64,000 nucleotides of DNA from Nocardia elegans NBRC 108235 (GCF_001612845.1 NZ_BDBF01000035.1:1-64000); one strand, 5' to 3'; shown: positions 34,284-43,011, numbered from the stretch's first letter. The notes: generated from the sequence alone by a model not told the origin. Program-made: numbers and translations.

Positions 34284-35216
34284 ATGACCGAAACCGGAAC
34301 TGTTCTCATCACCGGCCCGACCCGCAACCTGGGCCGCGCCACCACGCTGGCGATGGCCGGCCGCCCGGTCGGACAGCGTCCCGACCTCCTTCTGGTCGGC
34401 CGCGCCGGGCCGGATCTGACCGCGATCGCCGACGAGGCCCGTGCGCGCGGCGCCCGGGTCCGCGAAATCGGTTGCGACCTGGCCGATCTCACCGATGTCC
34501 GCGCCGCCGCGACGACCGTGCGCGAACTTCTCTCCTCCGGTGCCGTGCGACCACTGCGCGCACTGATCGCCAATGCCGGCATCATGTCCGCCGACACCCG
34601 GCAGGCCACGCCCGACGGTTACGAGACGACCTTCGCCGTGAACTACCTCGCCCACGCCCAGCTCATCGGCGATCTGCTCGACGTGTTCACCGCCCCGGCG
34701 CGGATCGTTCTGCTCGGTTCGAACACCTATCACGCCAACTTCTGGCGCAGGCTGCTCCATGTCGCCGAGGCCGAATGGGCCGATCCGCTCGATCTCGCTC
34801 GCCCGGCCACCGGCGAGCAGGCGCCGGGCATGACCGCATCGGGGGTCGCGTACTCCAACGCCAAGCTGGCGATTCTGTACTACGCCCACGAACTGCAGCG
34901 CCACGCCGGCCCCGGGATCAACGTCTCGGTCTTCGAACCGGGCTGGATGCCGGGTACCGCGCTCGGCCGCGGCGCTCCCGCGCCGGTGCGAGCGATCGGC
35001 CGCGCTATCGGCCGGCTCCCCGGCGTCTCGACCCCGCAACGCTCCGGACCGCTCCTGGCCTCGATGGCCCTCGACGAGAAGTGGGCACACCTGCGCGACG
35101 GCGCCTTCGTGGTCAAGACCGCGCTCACCGAGGTGCAGCCGGTCGCCCACGACCGCGACCGCGAACGCCGCCTGTGGGAGGCGACCACCGAGCTGCTCGA
35201 GCGCGTGCGGGCATAG
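34284..35216 (+). CDS. Short-chain dehydrogenase/reductase
   Basis: A 310-residue SDR. VLITGPTRNLGRATTLAM is the cofactor loop, LIANAGIM the NAG motif, VLLGSNTYHANF supplies Ser and YSNAKLAILYYAHEL the catalytic Tyr-x-x-x-Lys. The long C-terminal part is like retinol-dehydrogenase-type SDRs. It is divergent from the XRE regulator, so probably under its control. The substrate is unknown. Confidence 0.88.
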   Translation: MTETGTVLITGPTRNLGRATTLAMAGRPVGQRPDLLLVGRAGPDLTAIADEARARGARVREIGCDLADLTDVRAAATTVRELLSSGAVRPLRALIANAGIMSADTRQATPDGYETTFAVNYLAHAQLIGDLLDVFTAPARIVLLGSNTYHANFWRRLLHVAEAEWADPLDLARPATGEQAPGMTASGVAYSNAKLAILYYAHELQRHAGPGINVSVFEPGWMPGTALGRGAPAPVRAIGRAIGRLPGVSTPQRSGPLLASMALDEKWAHLRDGAFVVKTALTEVQPVAHDRDRERRLWEATTELLERVRA

Positions 35217-35332
35217 GCGGCAATCCACGCTCGATGGCGGGAAACACGTGGTGGCAGGGGTTTCATGGCGGATTCGCACGGGCGCGGCGCGGGTACCGGC
35301 CGGGCCGCACCCCGGTCGGTAGGTTGGCCATC

Positions 35333-36211
35333 ATGCGTACCGACGAGGATTCCTGGGATATCAACACCGGTGTCGGATCCACGGCATTGTTCGTCGCGGC
35401 CGCTCGCGCCCTGGGCGGCCGGGCGGACGACGCTCCGGCTCGGGACCCGCTCGCCGAGCTGTTCGTCTCGGCCGCGGGCGGCGAGTGGGCGGATCTGATG
35501 GCAGGACGACTGCCTGAACATCCCTTGCTGACAACCGATTTCGGCATCCCGTTCCAGCAGCATCAGCTCTTCCGCACCCGGTATTTCGACGACTACCTGG
35601 AGGCCGCGGTGTCGTCGGGAATCAGGCAGGTGGTGGTGCTCGCGGCGGGCCTGGACGCACGCGCCTATCGACTGCCGTGGCTGGCGGGCTGCACCGTCTA
35701 CGAACTGGATCGGCCGCTTGTACTCGAGTACAAGCGCGCGACCCTCGCGCAGGCCGGGCGCGAACCGATCGCGGATCGCCGGGAGGTGGCGGTCGATCTG
35801 CGCGGCGATTGGCCGAAAGCCCTGCGCGACAGTGGCTTCGATTCCGACCGGCCGACCGCGTGGTTGATCGAGGGGCTGTTGATCTACCTGACACCCGCCG
35901 CCCAGGACCGGCTGTTCGATACGGTCCACTCGCTCAGCGCACCCGGCAGCCGGGCCGCCGTCGAACAGATGGATCCCCTGCCCGCCGAGGCCGCCGAAGC
36001 CCTGGCAGCAGACGGAGAATCCGGCTCGGAATGGGTGAAGTTGATCTACAACGAGCCGCGCAGCGAGGCCACCGCCTGGTTCACCGACCGCGGATGGAGC
36101 GGCGAGCGCGTCTACCTTCCCGACTACATTCGCAGCCTCGGCCACACCCCGGCGGGCCCCGACGGCCGCCAGCAGTCACTGATCAATCTGGCGACCGTCA
36201 CCCGGCCGTGA
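35333..36211 (+). CDS. SAM-dependent methyltransferase (TIGR00027, leucine carboxyl MT-like)
   Basis: A 292-residue methyltransferase of the group expanded in mycobacteria and nocardiae. SWDINTGVGSTALFVAAARA is the signature N-terminus, VVVLAAGLDARAYRLPW is the SAM-binding loop and AWLIEGLLIYLTPAAQD the motif-IV region. Natural acceptors are mostly unknown. The ATG at 35333 is the family-typical start. It stands alone between an SDR gene and a convergent membrane protein gene. Confidence 0.92.
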   Translation: MRTDEDSWDINTGVGSTALFVAAARALGGRADDAPARDPLAELFVSAAGGEWADLMAGRLPEHPLLTTDFGIPFQQHQLFRTRYFDDYLEAAVSSGIRQVVVLAAGLDARAYRLPWLAGCTVYELDRPLVLEYKRATLAQAGREPIADRREVAVDLRGDWPKALRDSGFDSDRPTAWLIEGLLIYLTPAAQDRLFDTVHSLSAPGSRAAVEQMDPLPAEAAEALAADGESGSEWVKLIYNEPRSEATAWFTDRGWSGERVYLPDYIRSLGHTPAGPDGRQQSLINLATVTRP

Positions 36212-36274
36212 GCCTATTCAGCCCGCGCAGCTCCACAGCTACCTGTGAGCGAGCAGCGAGGTTGCGATGAACGC

Positions 36275-36757
36275 CTAGCGGGCCGGGTTCTGCCCCGCGA
36301 CCGCGACCGCCCGGCGCCGGGGACGCTCACCGGGCACGAGCAGCGCGAGGACGGCGACCACCACCGCGCCGCCGAACAGGTACAACCCCCACGTGCCGGT
36401 GAGCAGATGCTGGTAGTCGTCGCGCAACTGTCTGTCGAACCGCTGATCCAATCGCCAAGCCGGTACCGCGATCGCCGCGATTCCGGCCAGCACCGCCAGC
36501 CATCCCAGGACGCGCGAGCCGAACAGCCCCGCCAACAGCATCACCAGGGCGACGAGCAGCAACACCACCGTGTAGGACGCGCGCAGCTGCGCCGCCTGGG
36601 CCTGCACCCCGTCCAGCGGGATTCCGGTCGCGAAGCCGTCGCGGATATCGACGAGCCGGATGTGGCGGGCGTGCACAACTCCGACGAACGGCCCGAACGC
36701 TCCGACCGCCATCACGACCCCACAGGCGAACAGCACCAGATGGACGACAGCGCGCAT
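36275..36757 (-). CDS. Hypothetical membrane protein, four-helix
   Basis: A 160-residue protein with four hydrophobic segments: LVLFACGVVMAVGAFGPFVG, YTVVLLLVALVMLLAGLFG, WLAVLAGIAAIAVPAW and YLFGGAVVVAVLALLV. A loop between helices 1 and 2 contains VDIRDGFATGIPLDG. The C-terminus is basic. I do not recognise the family. It is the last gene of a leftward run of small genes. Confidence 0.7.
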   Translation of the reverse strand: MRAVVHLVLFACGVVMAVGAFGPFVGVVHARHIRLVDIRDGFATGIPLDGVQAQAAQLRASYTVVLLLVALVMLLAGLFGSRVLGWLAVLAGIAAIAVPAWRLDQRFDRQLRDDYQHLLTGTWGLYLFGGAVVVAVLALLVPGERPRRRAVAVAGQNPAR

Positions 36758-36840
36758 ACGTCCACGGTATTCCGGGCGGCGCCGCAATGCACCGACCCCG
36801 GCGCGATCGTCGTCGTGTCGCGACCGGACACGCCGACGGT

Positions 36841-37290
36841 TCAGACGCCGGTGGTCGATCCCGGGCGTACGACCATCAGCACCGCGACGATCGCCCACAG
36901 CAGGTTGAAGATTCCGGCCGACATGGCCAGGCGCGCGGCCGTGGCATCGACGCGGCCGGCTGCCACGGCCGTGAGCGCGGCGCGTTGGTCGGGCAGGATC
37001 ATCGTGGCCAGGATCGCGGCGGCGGCAGCGGTGAGGGCGATCGAGGTGATCAGCCATCCCGTCCCGAGTACGCCCAGGGCGGCGCCGGTGGCCAGTCCGA
37101 AGATCGGAACCGCGAGCCCGACGGCCGCGTATACCCGGCAAATACGATGGAGCACTGGAAGATTCGCGTTCATGTCGGCCGATCCGGCAGCCCGGCGCAG
37201 GGCCGGGGGAAACATACTCGCGGCGACGGCTACCGGGCCGATCGCGATCACCGCGGCCAGAACATGCAGCGAGAGCAGCACTTTCGTCAC
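36841..37290 (-). CDS. Four-helix membrane protein (DUF2269-like)
   Basis: A 149-residue integral membrane protein. It begins MTKVLLSLHVLAAVIAIGPV, typical of DUF2269-like proteins with a His in helix 1. Three more hydrophobic helices follow. A heme or redox role has been guessed for such His-containing helices but is not shown. Its start overlaps the stop of the upstream gene (ATGA). Confidence 0.7.
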   Translation of the reverse strand: MTKVLLSLHVLAAVIAIGPVAVAASMFPPALRRAAGSADMNANLPVLHRICRVYAAVGLAVPIFGLATGAALGVLGTGWLITSIALTAAAAAILATMILPDQRAALTAVAAGRVDATAARLAMSAGIFNLLWAIVAVLMVVRPGSTTGV

Positions 37291-37604
37291 CGGATGTGCT
37301 CCGCTCCACCGCGGCGCACGCCGGTGACCTTCGACGCGGGCAGGCGTCCCGCCTTGGCGGTGCCGGTGAGGGCGTCGCCCTCGACGGTCACCGCGAAGGC
37401 GAGATTCACGCGCATCGGTTTCCTGACGGCCTGATTCCAGGTGAGCCGATCACCGTCGAGCACGATGTCGTGCAGCGAAACCCGTTCGCCCGCACCGCTT
37501 GCCGTGCCGGCGAGGGTGCCGTTCTCGCGATGGATATCGAGTTCGACGGCAATCCTGCCGATCGGGGTGGAGATGGACAGATCCCAAATGCCTTCGGCGG
37601 ACAT
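37287..37604 (-). CDS. Conserved hypothetical soluble protein (105 aa)
   Basis: A 105-residue beta-rich protein. GIWDLSISTPIGRIAVELDI is followed by DGDRLTWNQAVRKPMRVNLA and GDALTGTAKAGRLP. The repeated strand pattern resembles small lipocalin-like or DUF-type domains that describe substitution tolerance in actinobacteria, but no family is certain. It is translationally coupled to the membrane protein gene downstream. Confidence 0.65.
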   Translation of the reverse strand: MSAEGIWDLSISTPIGRIAVELDIHRENGTLAGTASGAGERVSLHDIVLDGDRLTWNQAVRKPMRVNLAFAVTVEGDALTGTAKAGRLPASKVTGVRRGGAEHIR

Positions 37605-37647
37605 GACGCAGTTGTTCCTCGGATGTGTCGTGGGTGAGCAGGTCGGA

Positions 37648-38340
37648 TCAGACGGTGACAGGAACGGGACCCTGGCGACGCCAGACGATGCCGCGGCGTT
37701 CGTGCGCGAACAACCGCTCGACCGCGTGCGCGATGCGCGGCCCGACCTCGCGTTCGAGCAGATGGAGACCGAGGTCGAGCCCGGAGGTGACGCCGGCGCC
37801 GGTAACGAGATCGCCGTCGTCGACCACGCGCGCGTCCACGGCCCGCACGCCCGTGGCCTCGAGCAGATCCAGTCCCAGATGATGGGTGGTCGCCGGACGC
37901 CCCTCCACCAGCCCGGCCATGGCGAGAATCAACGACCCGCCGCAGACGGCGGCAACCGTGATCCGCGGATTCGCCATCGCCGCGCGGAGCAGCTCGGGCA
38001 GTCCGGTGCTCAGCGTGCGGCCGAGCAGAACCGGGATCGATTCGTCGCTACGCCACTCGCCGGCGGCCCCGGCATCCTGATCCGGCATCTCCCCCGGCTC
38101 GCCGATGCGGCCCGAGGCGCCGGGGACCAGCACCACACCGGGTCGCGCCGGATCGAGCGCCGCGGTAGCGCGCAAGGTCAGGCCGCCGGTGCCGCTCACC
38201 ACCTCCCGCGGCCCTTCTGCCGAGACCAGTTCGACGCTCACGGCACCGTCGGATGCCGCCCCTCCGGCATAGAGCACCTCGTACGGGGCGATGACGTCCA
38301 GCGGATCGAACCCGTCGAACAGGACGATCTGAGCATGCAT
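37648..38340 (-). CDS. DJ-1/PfpI family protein
   Basis: A 230-residue class-I glutamine-amidotransferase-like protein. IVLFDGFDPLDVIAPYEVL is the typical start, VTVAAVCGGSLILAMAGLVE holds the nucleophile elbow with Cys (VCGGS) and RPATTHHLGLDLLE the His region. Members include isonitrile hydratase and protease-like proteins; the activity here is unassigned. It is divergent from a GlxA-type regulator and probably its target. GAAGGGA precedes the ATG. Confidence 0.88.
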   Translation of the reverse strand: MHAQIVLFDGFDPLDVIAPYEVLYAGGAASDGAVSVELVSAEGPREVVSGTGGLTLRATAALDPARPGVVLVPGASGRIGEPGEMPDQDAGAAGEWRSDESIPVLLGRTLSTGLPELLRAAMANPRITVAAVCGGSLILAMAGLVEGRPATTHHLGLDLLEATGVRAVDARVVDDGDLVTGAGVTSGLDLGLHLLEREVGPRIAHAVERLFAHERRGIVWRRQGPVPVTV

Positions 38341-38413
38341 GGGAATCCCTTCGAATCCGCCCGGCCGGCCCGGGCACGGCCTGACGGTATTCGGGCGGGT
38401 CCGCGGTTCCCAG

Positions 38414-38448
38414 TGGCGTTTTCGACAGGTTTCGACGGGAAAACGCCA
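38414..38448. promoter_or_regulatory. TGGCGTTTTC/GAAAACGCCA operator between DJ-1 and GlxA genes
   Basis: A perfect 10-bp inverted repeat (38414-38423 and 38439-38448) has a 15-nt spacer. A third half-site, AAAAAAGCCAC, lies at 38454-38464. It sits between divergent starts at 38340 and 38542 and contrasts with the GC-rich surroundings. AraC/GlxA regulators bind such paired half-sites, so the adjacent regulator is the likely ligand. Confidence 0.7.
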
Positions 38449-38541
38449 TACCTCAAAAAAGCCACTCTCACCTGTGCAAAGAGAGCGATTTCCGGGGCCT
38501 CATGGCGAACATCACAGGCGGCGACGAGGTATGTTCCGGCC

Positions 38542-39480
38542 ATGCACACCGTCGCCGTCCTCGCCCTGGAAGGGGTCGTGTCGTTCGACCTCGCCGCCCC
38601 GATCGAGGCCTTCACCCGGACCCGGCTGCCCGACGGCCGCCCCGGCTATCAAGTCCGGGTCTGCGCCGAACAACCCGAGGTCGACGCCGGCGCCTTCACC
38701 TTGCGCGCTCCCTGGGGGCTGGCCGGACTCGAGGACGCCGACACCATCATGGTGCCCGGCACCGCAAACCCGGCCGCGCCGATTTCGCCCGCCGTCCGGG
38801 ACGCGCTGCGTACCGCGGCCGCGCACGGCACCCGCATCGCCTCGATCTGCTCGGGCACCTTCCCGCTCGCCGCCACCGGACTGCTCGACGGGCTGCGCGC
38901 CACCACGCACTGGATCGCCGCCGCCGAGCTGGCGGCCGCGTATCCGGCGATCGAGGTGGACCCGGATGTGCTCTACGTCGACAACGGCCGGATCCTCACC
39001 TCGGCCGGCGCCGCCGCGGCCCTGGACCTGTGCCTGCACATGATCCGCCGCGACTACGGTTCGGCGGTGGCCGCGGACACCGCCCGGCTCTCGGTGATGC
39101 CGTTGGAACGCGAAGGCGGACAAGCCCAATTCATCGTCCACGGCTTCGCGCCCACGCCGCGCGGCTCCGACCTCGAGCCGCTGCTGAACTGGCTCGAGAC
39201 CAACCTCGCGGCCGACGTGACCCTCGACGAGATCGCCGCACGTGCCGGAGTCAGCACCCGCACCCTCCTTCGCCGCTTCCGCGAACACACCGGCACCACG
39301 CCCCTGCAGTGGCTGCATCGCGCCCGCATCCGCCGCGCCCAGCATCTGCTGGAATCCACCACCCACTCGGTCGAACGCATCGGCGCCCAGGTCGGATTCG
39401 GTTCGCCCACCGCCTTCCGCGAGCGGTTCAAACGCACCACCGGAGTCAGTCCGCACAGCTATCGCCGCAGCTTCAGCTGA
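38542..39480 (+). CDS. GlxA family AraC-type transcriptional regulator
   Basis: A 312-residue regulator with an N-terminal DJ-1/PfpI-like sensor (VAVLALEGVVSFDLAAPIEA, IASICSGTFPLAATGLLDG with the Cys elbow) and a C-terminal AraC HTH pair (LDEIAARAGVSTRTLLRRFR and VERIGAQVGFGSPTAFRERF). Its sensor domain is the same fold as the divergent neighbour. Such regulators usually activate divergent metabolic genes. Confidence 0.92.
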   Translation: MHTVAVLALEGVVSFDLAAPIEAFTRTRLPDGRPGYQVRVCAEQPEVDAGAFTLRAPWGLAGLEDADTIMVPGTANPAAPISPAVRDALRTAAAHGTRIASICSGTFPLAATGLLDGLRATTHWIAAAELAAAYPAIEVDPDVLYVDNGRILTSAGAAAALDLCLHMIRRDYGSAVAADTARLSVMPLEREGGQAQFIVHGFAPTPRGSDLEPLLNWLETNLAADVTLDEIAARAGVSTRTLLRRFREHTGTTPLQWLHRARIRRAQHLLESTTHSVERIGAQVGFGSPTAFRERFKRTTGVSPHSYRRSFS

Positions 39481-39612
39481 TCTTCAGCTCACGGTCACTG
39501 CCCCGGCAACTCATCGCTCACGCACAGCTCACACCCAGCCTCGGTCCGCATGCTGGCCTTTCAGAGAGGGCCGACGCGCGTCGGCACAGCACCGAACGAG
39601 CAGGTGACCGAT

Positions 39613-39879
39613 ATGGGAACGTCACATCCGAACCGCCGCGTGGGCCGGACAGCGGCCGGGGTACTCCTGGCCGTCGGCGCCCTCGGCACCACGACGGCGG
39701 CGGTCGTCGCATACGCCGACAACCAGTCCGCCGCGACCACCAGCACCAGCATCACCGACAACACCGGCAGCACGAGTACCGGCAGCGCGAGCACCGACCA
39801 ATCCTCCGGCACCGGGGGCACCGTGCCCCAGTTGAGCCCCGGCCACGGCACCGCGCACGCGCGCTCGAGCGGATCATGA
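39613..39879 (+). CDS. Ser/Thr-rich exported small membrane protein
   Basis: An 88-residue protein. Basic residues (HPNRRVGRT) precede one hydrophobic segment (AAGVLLAVGALGTTTAAVV), then an extracytoplasmic tail very rich in Ser, Thr and Gly. It contains DQSSGTGGT, which resembles but does not fully match the D-x-x-(S/T)-G-A-T acceptor of ApbE flavinyltransferases (the Ala is missing). It starts the redox operon, overlaps apbE by ATGA and is therefore probably a structural or carrier partner. A GTG at 39604 is an alternative start. Confidence 0.7.
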   Translation: MGTSHPNRRVGRTAAGVLLAVGALGTTTAAVVAYADNQSAATTSTSITDNTGSTSTGSASTDQSSGTGGTVPQLSPGHGTAHARSSGS

Positions 39880-40802
39880 CCTCGACACACGCGGTGGAGA
39901 CCGCCGCAGCCGAATGGGAGCTGTGGAGCACCACCGCTCGCCTCGTCGTCACCGATCCCGCCGCGCTGGCCGGCGCGCGCCGCCTCGTCGACGCCCACCT
40001 GGATCGAGTCGACAACGCCTGCAACCGTTTTCGCGCAGATTCCGAAATCAGCATGCTGACGCCCGGCTGCCCGGTCACCGTCAGCGCGTTGTTCGACGAA
40101 TATCTCGACGCGGCCCTGACCGTCGCTCGCGACACCGACGGCGACGTCGATCCGACGGTCGGCGCCGACCTCGACAACCTCGGCTACGACCGCGATTTCA
40201 CGCAGATCACCGCCGGGCCCGCGGTCGTCCCGCTGAGCGTCACCCGGCGACCCGACTGGTCGCAGGTGATCCGGTCGCCGCGGTCGGTGACGCTGCCCGC
40301 CGGCATGCGGCTCGACTTCGGCGCGACGGCGAAGGCCCTGGCCGCCGACCGGTGTGCGCGCACGGTCGCTGAGGAGCTCGACTGCGGCGTGCTGGTGAGC
40401 CTGGGCGGCGACATCGCCACCGCCGGGCCCGCTCCCGACGGGCACTGGCAGGTGCTCGTCCAGGACGATGCGACCCAGCCCGCCGCCCTCGTCCGACTGC
40501 CCGCGGGTGCGGCGATCGCCACCTCGAGTACGGTGCGGCGGCGCTGGATTCGCGGGGGACGGCCGCTGCACCACATCCTCGATCCCCGCACCGGATGTGC
40601 CGCGGAGCCGGTCTGGCGCACGGTGTCGGTGGCCGCCGACTCCTGCCTCGCGGCCAATGCGGCCGCCACCGCCGCGGTCGTGCGCGGGCGCGCGGCACTG
40701 CCGTGGCTGCGTTCCGCCGGGATGCCGGCCCGGCTGGTGGACCGGCACGGGCGAGTCCTCACCCTCGGCGGCTGGCCCGACGAGCCGGAAGGAATTCGAT
40801 GA
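39876..40802 (+). CDS. apbE: FAD:protein FMN transferase (ApbE family)
   Basis: A 308-residue ApbE-type flavinyltransferase. DAHLDRVDNACNRFRADSEI is the early block, LDFGATAKALAADRCA the conserved G-x-x-AK loop that binds FAD, VSLGGDIATAGP the next and RPLHHILDPRTG with VAADSCLAANAAAT the Mg-binding C-terminal part. It attaches FMN to Thr of target proteins. No signal peptide is visible, so it may act in the cytoplasm. It overlaps both neighbours by 4 nt. Confidence 0.92.
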   Translation: MTSTHAVETAAAEWELWSTTARLVVTDPAALAGARRLVDAHLDRVDNACNRFRADSEISMLTPGCPVTVSALFDEYLDAALTVARDTDGDVDPTVGADLDNLGYDRDFTQITAGPAVVPLSVTRRPDWSQVIRSPRSVTLPAGMRLDFGATAKALAADRCARTVAEELDCGVLVSLGGDIATAGPAPDGHWQVLVQDDATQPAALVRLPAGAAIATSSTVRRRWIRGGRPLHHILDPRTGCAAEPVWRTVSVAADSCLAANAAATAAVVRGRAALPWLRSAGMPARLVDRHGRVLTLGGWPDEPEGIR

Positions 40803-41368
40803 ATACCTCCGCGTTCGACCAGGCGTTGTGGGCGTTCGGCCGGGCCGGCGGGATCACGGCACTGATTCTGCTGACCGTCGCGGCCGTCGCCGGGATCGCC
40901 GCGCGCTCCGGGCGGGCCGTGCTGCTCCCCCGCGCCGGCCTCGCCGAATTCCACCGCGGAGCGGCGCTGTCGGCGACGGCATTCGTCGCCCTGCACGTGC
41001 TGGCGATGCTCCTCGATCCGTACGCCCAGTTGCGGCTGCTGACCGTGGTGGTGCCGTTCACCGGCGGCTATCGGCCGCTGTGGGTGGGCTTCGGCACCCT
41101 GGCCGTCGACCTGCTGGCCGTGGTCGTGATCACCGCGCTGCTGCGACATCGGCTGGGCCCCACCGTCTTCCGCCTGGCGCACTGGTCGGTGTACGCACTG
41201 TGGCCGGTGGCCCTGATCCACACGCTCGGCTCGGGAAGTGACGTCGACCGGATCTGGATGCTCGCCCTCGTCGGCGCGTGCGTTCTCGCCGTCGCCACCG
41301 CCGGCGTCTGGCGGTTCAGCCGCGGTTTCACCGAATTCACCACAGTCCCCGAAAGGAGCCGGCGATGA
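40799..41368 (+). CDS. Ferric-reductase-like transmembrane protein
   Basis: A 189-residue membrane protein with five to six helices. Paired His residues on consecutive helices (EFHRGAALSATAFVALHVLA and FRLAHWSVYALWPVALIHTL) are the heme-ligand pattern of the ferric reductase/cytochrome b-like domain. It can carry electrons across the membrane on two hemes. It lacks the FAD/NAD-binding half of full NOX-type reductases; that role may be filled by the NuoF-like and ferredoxin proteins encoded next. Confidence 0.85.
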   Translation: MNTSAFDQALWAFGRAGGITALILLTVAAVAGIAARSGRAVLLPRAGLAEFHRGAALSATAFVALHVLAMLLDPYAQLRLLTVVVPFTGGYRPLWVGFGTLAVDLLAVVVITALLRHRLGPTVFRLAHWSVYALWPVALIHTLGSGSDVDRIWMLALVGACVLAVATAGVWRFSRGFTEFTTVPERSRR

Positions 41369-42603
41369 CGGCGACACTGACCGGAAATCCCGCGACTCCC
41401 CCCGCCCCGGCGGGCACCGACCGGCTGCTGGCGGTCGGCGGCCCCGGCCTTTCCGCGCATGTGGCCTGCTACGGCCCCGCCCGTGCGGTCGGCAGCGAGT
41501 TCATCGACGTGGTGGCGGCTGCCGGTCTCACGGGTCGCGGGGGCGCGGGCTTCCCGGTGGCGCGCAAACTCGCGGCGGTAGCCGACGGCCGGGGCGTCGT
41601 CGTGGTCGCCAACGGCGCCGAGGGAGAGCCGGCCAGCGACAAGGACGCGGTATTGCTCTGGCGCGCATCGCATCTGGTGCTCGACGGACTGTCCGTGGCG
41701 GCCGCCGCCGTGGGGGCGCGGCGATGCCACCTGTACGCACCGGAGCGGCTGCTCGACCCGATTCGGCACGCCCTCGCCGAGCGGCAGTCCACCGGCTACG
41801 ACACGCGGCGCGTGGATCTCACCCCGTCCGCCGACGGCTTCCTGGCCGGGGAGAAGAGCGCGGTTCTGGAGCGGCTGGCCGGTCGCGCACCGATACCGCG
41901 GGACAAGCCGGTCAGCACCTCTCGATCCGGGCTGAACGGCCGCCCGACGCTGGTGCAGAACGTGGAGACGCTCGCGCATCTGGCACTGCTGGCCCGATTC
42001 GGCCCCGCCTGGTTCCGCTCTGCCGGAACCCCCGACGAACCCGGCACCATGCTGGTCACCCTGTCCGGCACCACCGCATCCGGTGTCGTGGAGATCCCGC
42101 TCGGCACCGGCCTGATCGAATTGATCCAGCGGTTCGGGCGCACCGATCCGGCCCAGGTCCAGGCGGTCCTGATCGGCGGATACCACGGCACCTGGCTGCC
42201 GGGCAGCGCACTGGCCGGCGCGGCGATGTCCCGAAACGCCCTGCGCCACCGGCACGCATCGCCCGGCGCCGGCGTCGTGCGCGTACTCCGACACGACGAA
42301 TGCGGGCTGCGGGTCACCGCGGACATCATCGCGTACCTCGCCGCCCAGAGCGCCGGACAGTGCGGGCCGTGCCGGAACGGATTACCGCAGCTGGCCCGCA
42401 CCGTCGGCGATCTGGCAGCCCGCGGCCGCACCCGGCCCCAGGAGGTCACTCGCGTCGCCGATCTTGTCGACGGTCGCGGCGCCTGCCACCACCCCGACGG
42501 GACCGCGCGCCTGGCACGTTCGGCCCTGGCCGTCTTCGCCGAGGAGATCGACCGCCACCGGCACGGTTCCTGCCTCGCCCGTTCCCAGGGAGCCGCGCTG
42601 TGA
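41365..42603 (+). CDS. NuoF-like FMN/4Fe-4S NADH-binding oxidoreductase
   Basis: A 412-residue protein related to the 51-kDa subunit of complex I. GLTGRGGAGFPVARKLA is the NADH/FMN-binding Gly-rich loop, ANGAEGEPASDKDAVLL the FMN block, NGRPTLVQNVETLAHLALL follows, then an SLBB-like region. AGQCGPCRNGLPQ and GACHHPDG supply the cysteines of a 4Fe-4S cluster. It would oxidise NAD(P)H or exchange electrons with ferredoxin. GAAAGGAG precedes the ATG, which overlaps the upstream stop. Confidence 0.85.
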   Translation: MTATLTGNPATPPAPAGTDRLLAVGGPGLSAHVACYGPARAVGSEFIDVVAAAGLTGRGGAGFPVARKLAAVADGRGVVVVANGAEGEPASDKDAVLLWRASHLVLDGLSVAAAAVGARRCHLYAPERLLDPIRHALAERQSTGYDTRRVDLTPSADGFLAGEKSAVLERLAGRAPIPRDKPVSTSRSGLNGRPTLVQNVETLAHLALLARFGPAWFRSAGTPDEPGTMLVTLSGTTASGVVEIPLGTGLIELIQRFGRTDPAQVQAVLIGGYHGTWLPGSALAGAAMSRNALRHRHASPGAGVVRVLRHDECGLRVTADIIAYLAAQSAGQCGPCRNGLPQLARTVGDLAARGRTRPQEVTRVADLVDGRGACHHPDGTARLARSALAVFAEEIDRHRHGSCLARSQGAAL

Positions 42604-42830
42604 CCGCACCCGATCGCCCCACCTGGCGCCTGCACATCGACTGGACTCGCTGCGACGGCCGCGGCCTGTGCAGCGAACTGCTGCCCCATGCCATCGTCCG
42701 CGACGACTGGGGCTTTCCGCTCACCCGCGACCACCGCGATCCGGTCCTCGACAGCGGTTCGGCCGCCGCCGCCCGCGCCGCGGTGAGCCTGTGCCCGCGC
42801 CTGGCCCTGTCGCTGCGGCGGATCCGGTGA
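42600..42830 (+). CDS. 3Fe-4S type ferredoxin
   Basis: A 76-residue ferredoxin. IDWTRCDGRGLCSELLP and AAVSLCPRLALSL give three cysteines (C-x5-C and a later CP), the pattern of single 3Fe-4S cluster ferredoxins. The GTG start overlaps the NuoF-like stop. It closes the operon and is the likely soluble electron shuttle. Confidence 0.88.
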   Translation: MTAPDRPTWRLHIDWTRCDGRGLCSELLPHAIVRDDWGFPLTRDHRDPVLDSGSAAAARAAVSLCPRLALSLRRIR

Positions 42831-42888
42831 GCTGCGGCGGATCCGATAACCCGGGGTTGAAGACGACCAGCCCGGGTAAGGGCTCGGT

Positions 42889-43011
42889 ATGGAATTACTG
42901 GTGATCGCCGGTTTGGTCGTCCTGGTCGCGGCGGTGGTGCTGTACCGCACGATCCACAATCACCGGTCGGGTCCGACGGAGCCGCCGGACAAAGAGGGCA
43001 ACCTGCGGTGA
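42889..43011 (+). CDS. Mini membrane protein (40 aa)
   Basis: A 40-residue frame, MELLVIAGLVVLVAAVVLY followed by RTIHNHRSGPTEPPDKEGNL, with one membrane helix and a polar tail. Its TGA overlaps a GTG of the next frame (43008). A GGGTAAGGG stretch lies upstream and the third codon positions are GC-rich. It is probably a small membrane anchor or accessory of the downstream oxidoreductase. Function is unknown. Confidence 0.6.
   Translation: MELLVIAGLVVLVAAVVLYRTIHNHRSGPTEPPDKEGNLR

Noticed and set aside
42847..42880. CCCGGG repeats after the ferredoxin gene as a terminator
   Set aside because: The stem is only 6 bp around a 15-nt loop and each arm is self-complementary, so it is not distinguishable from GC-rich background.
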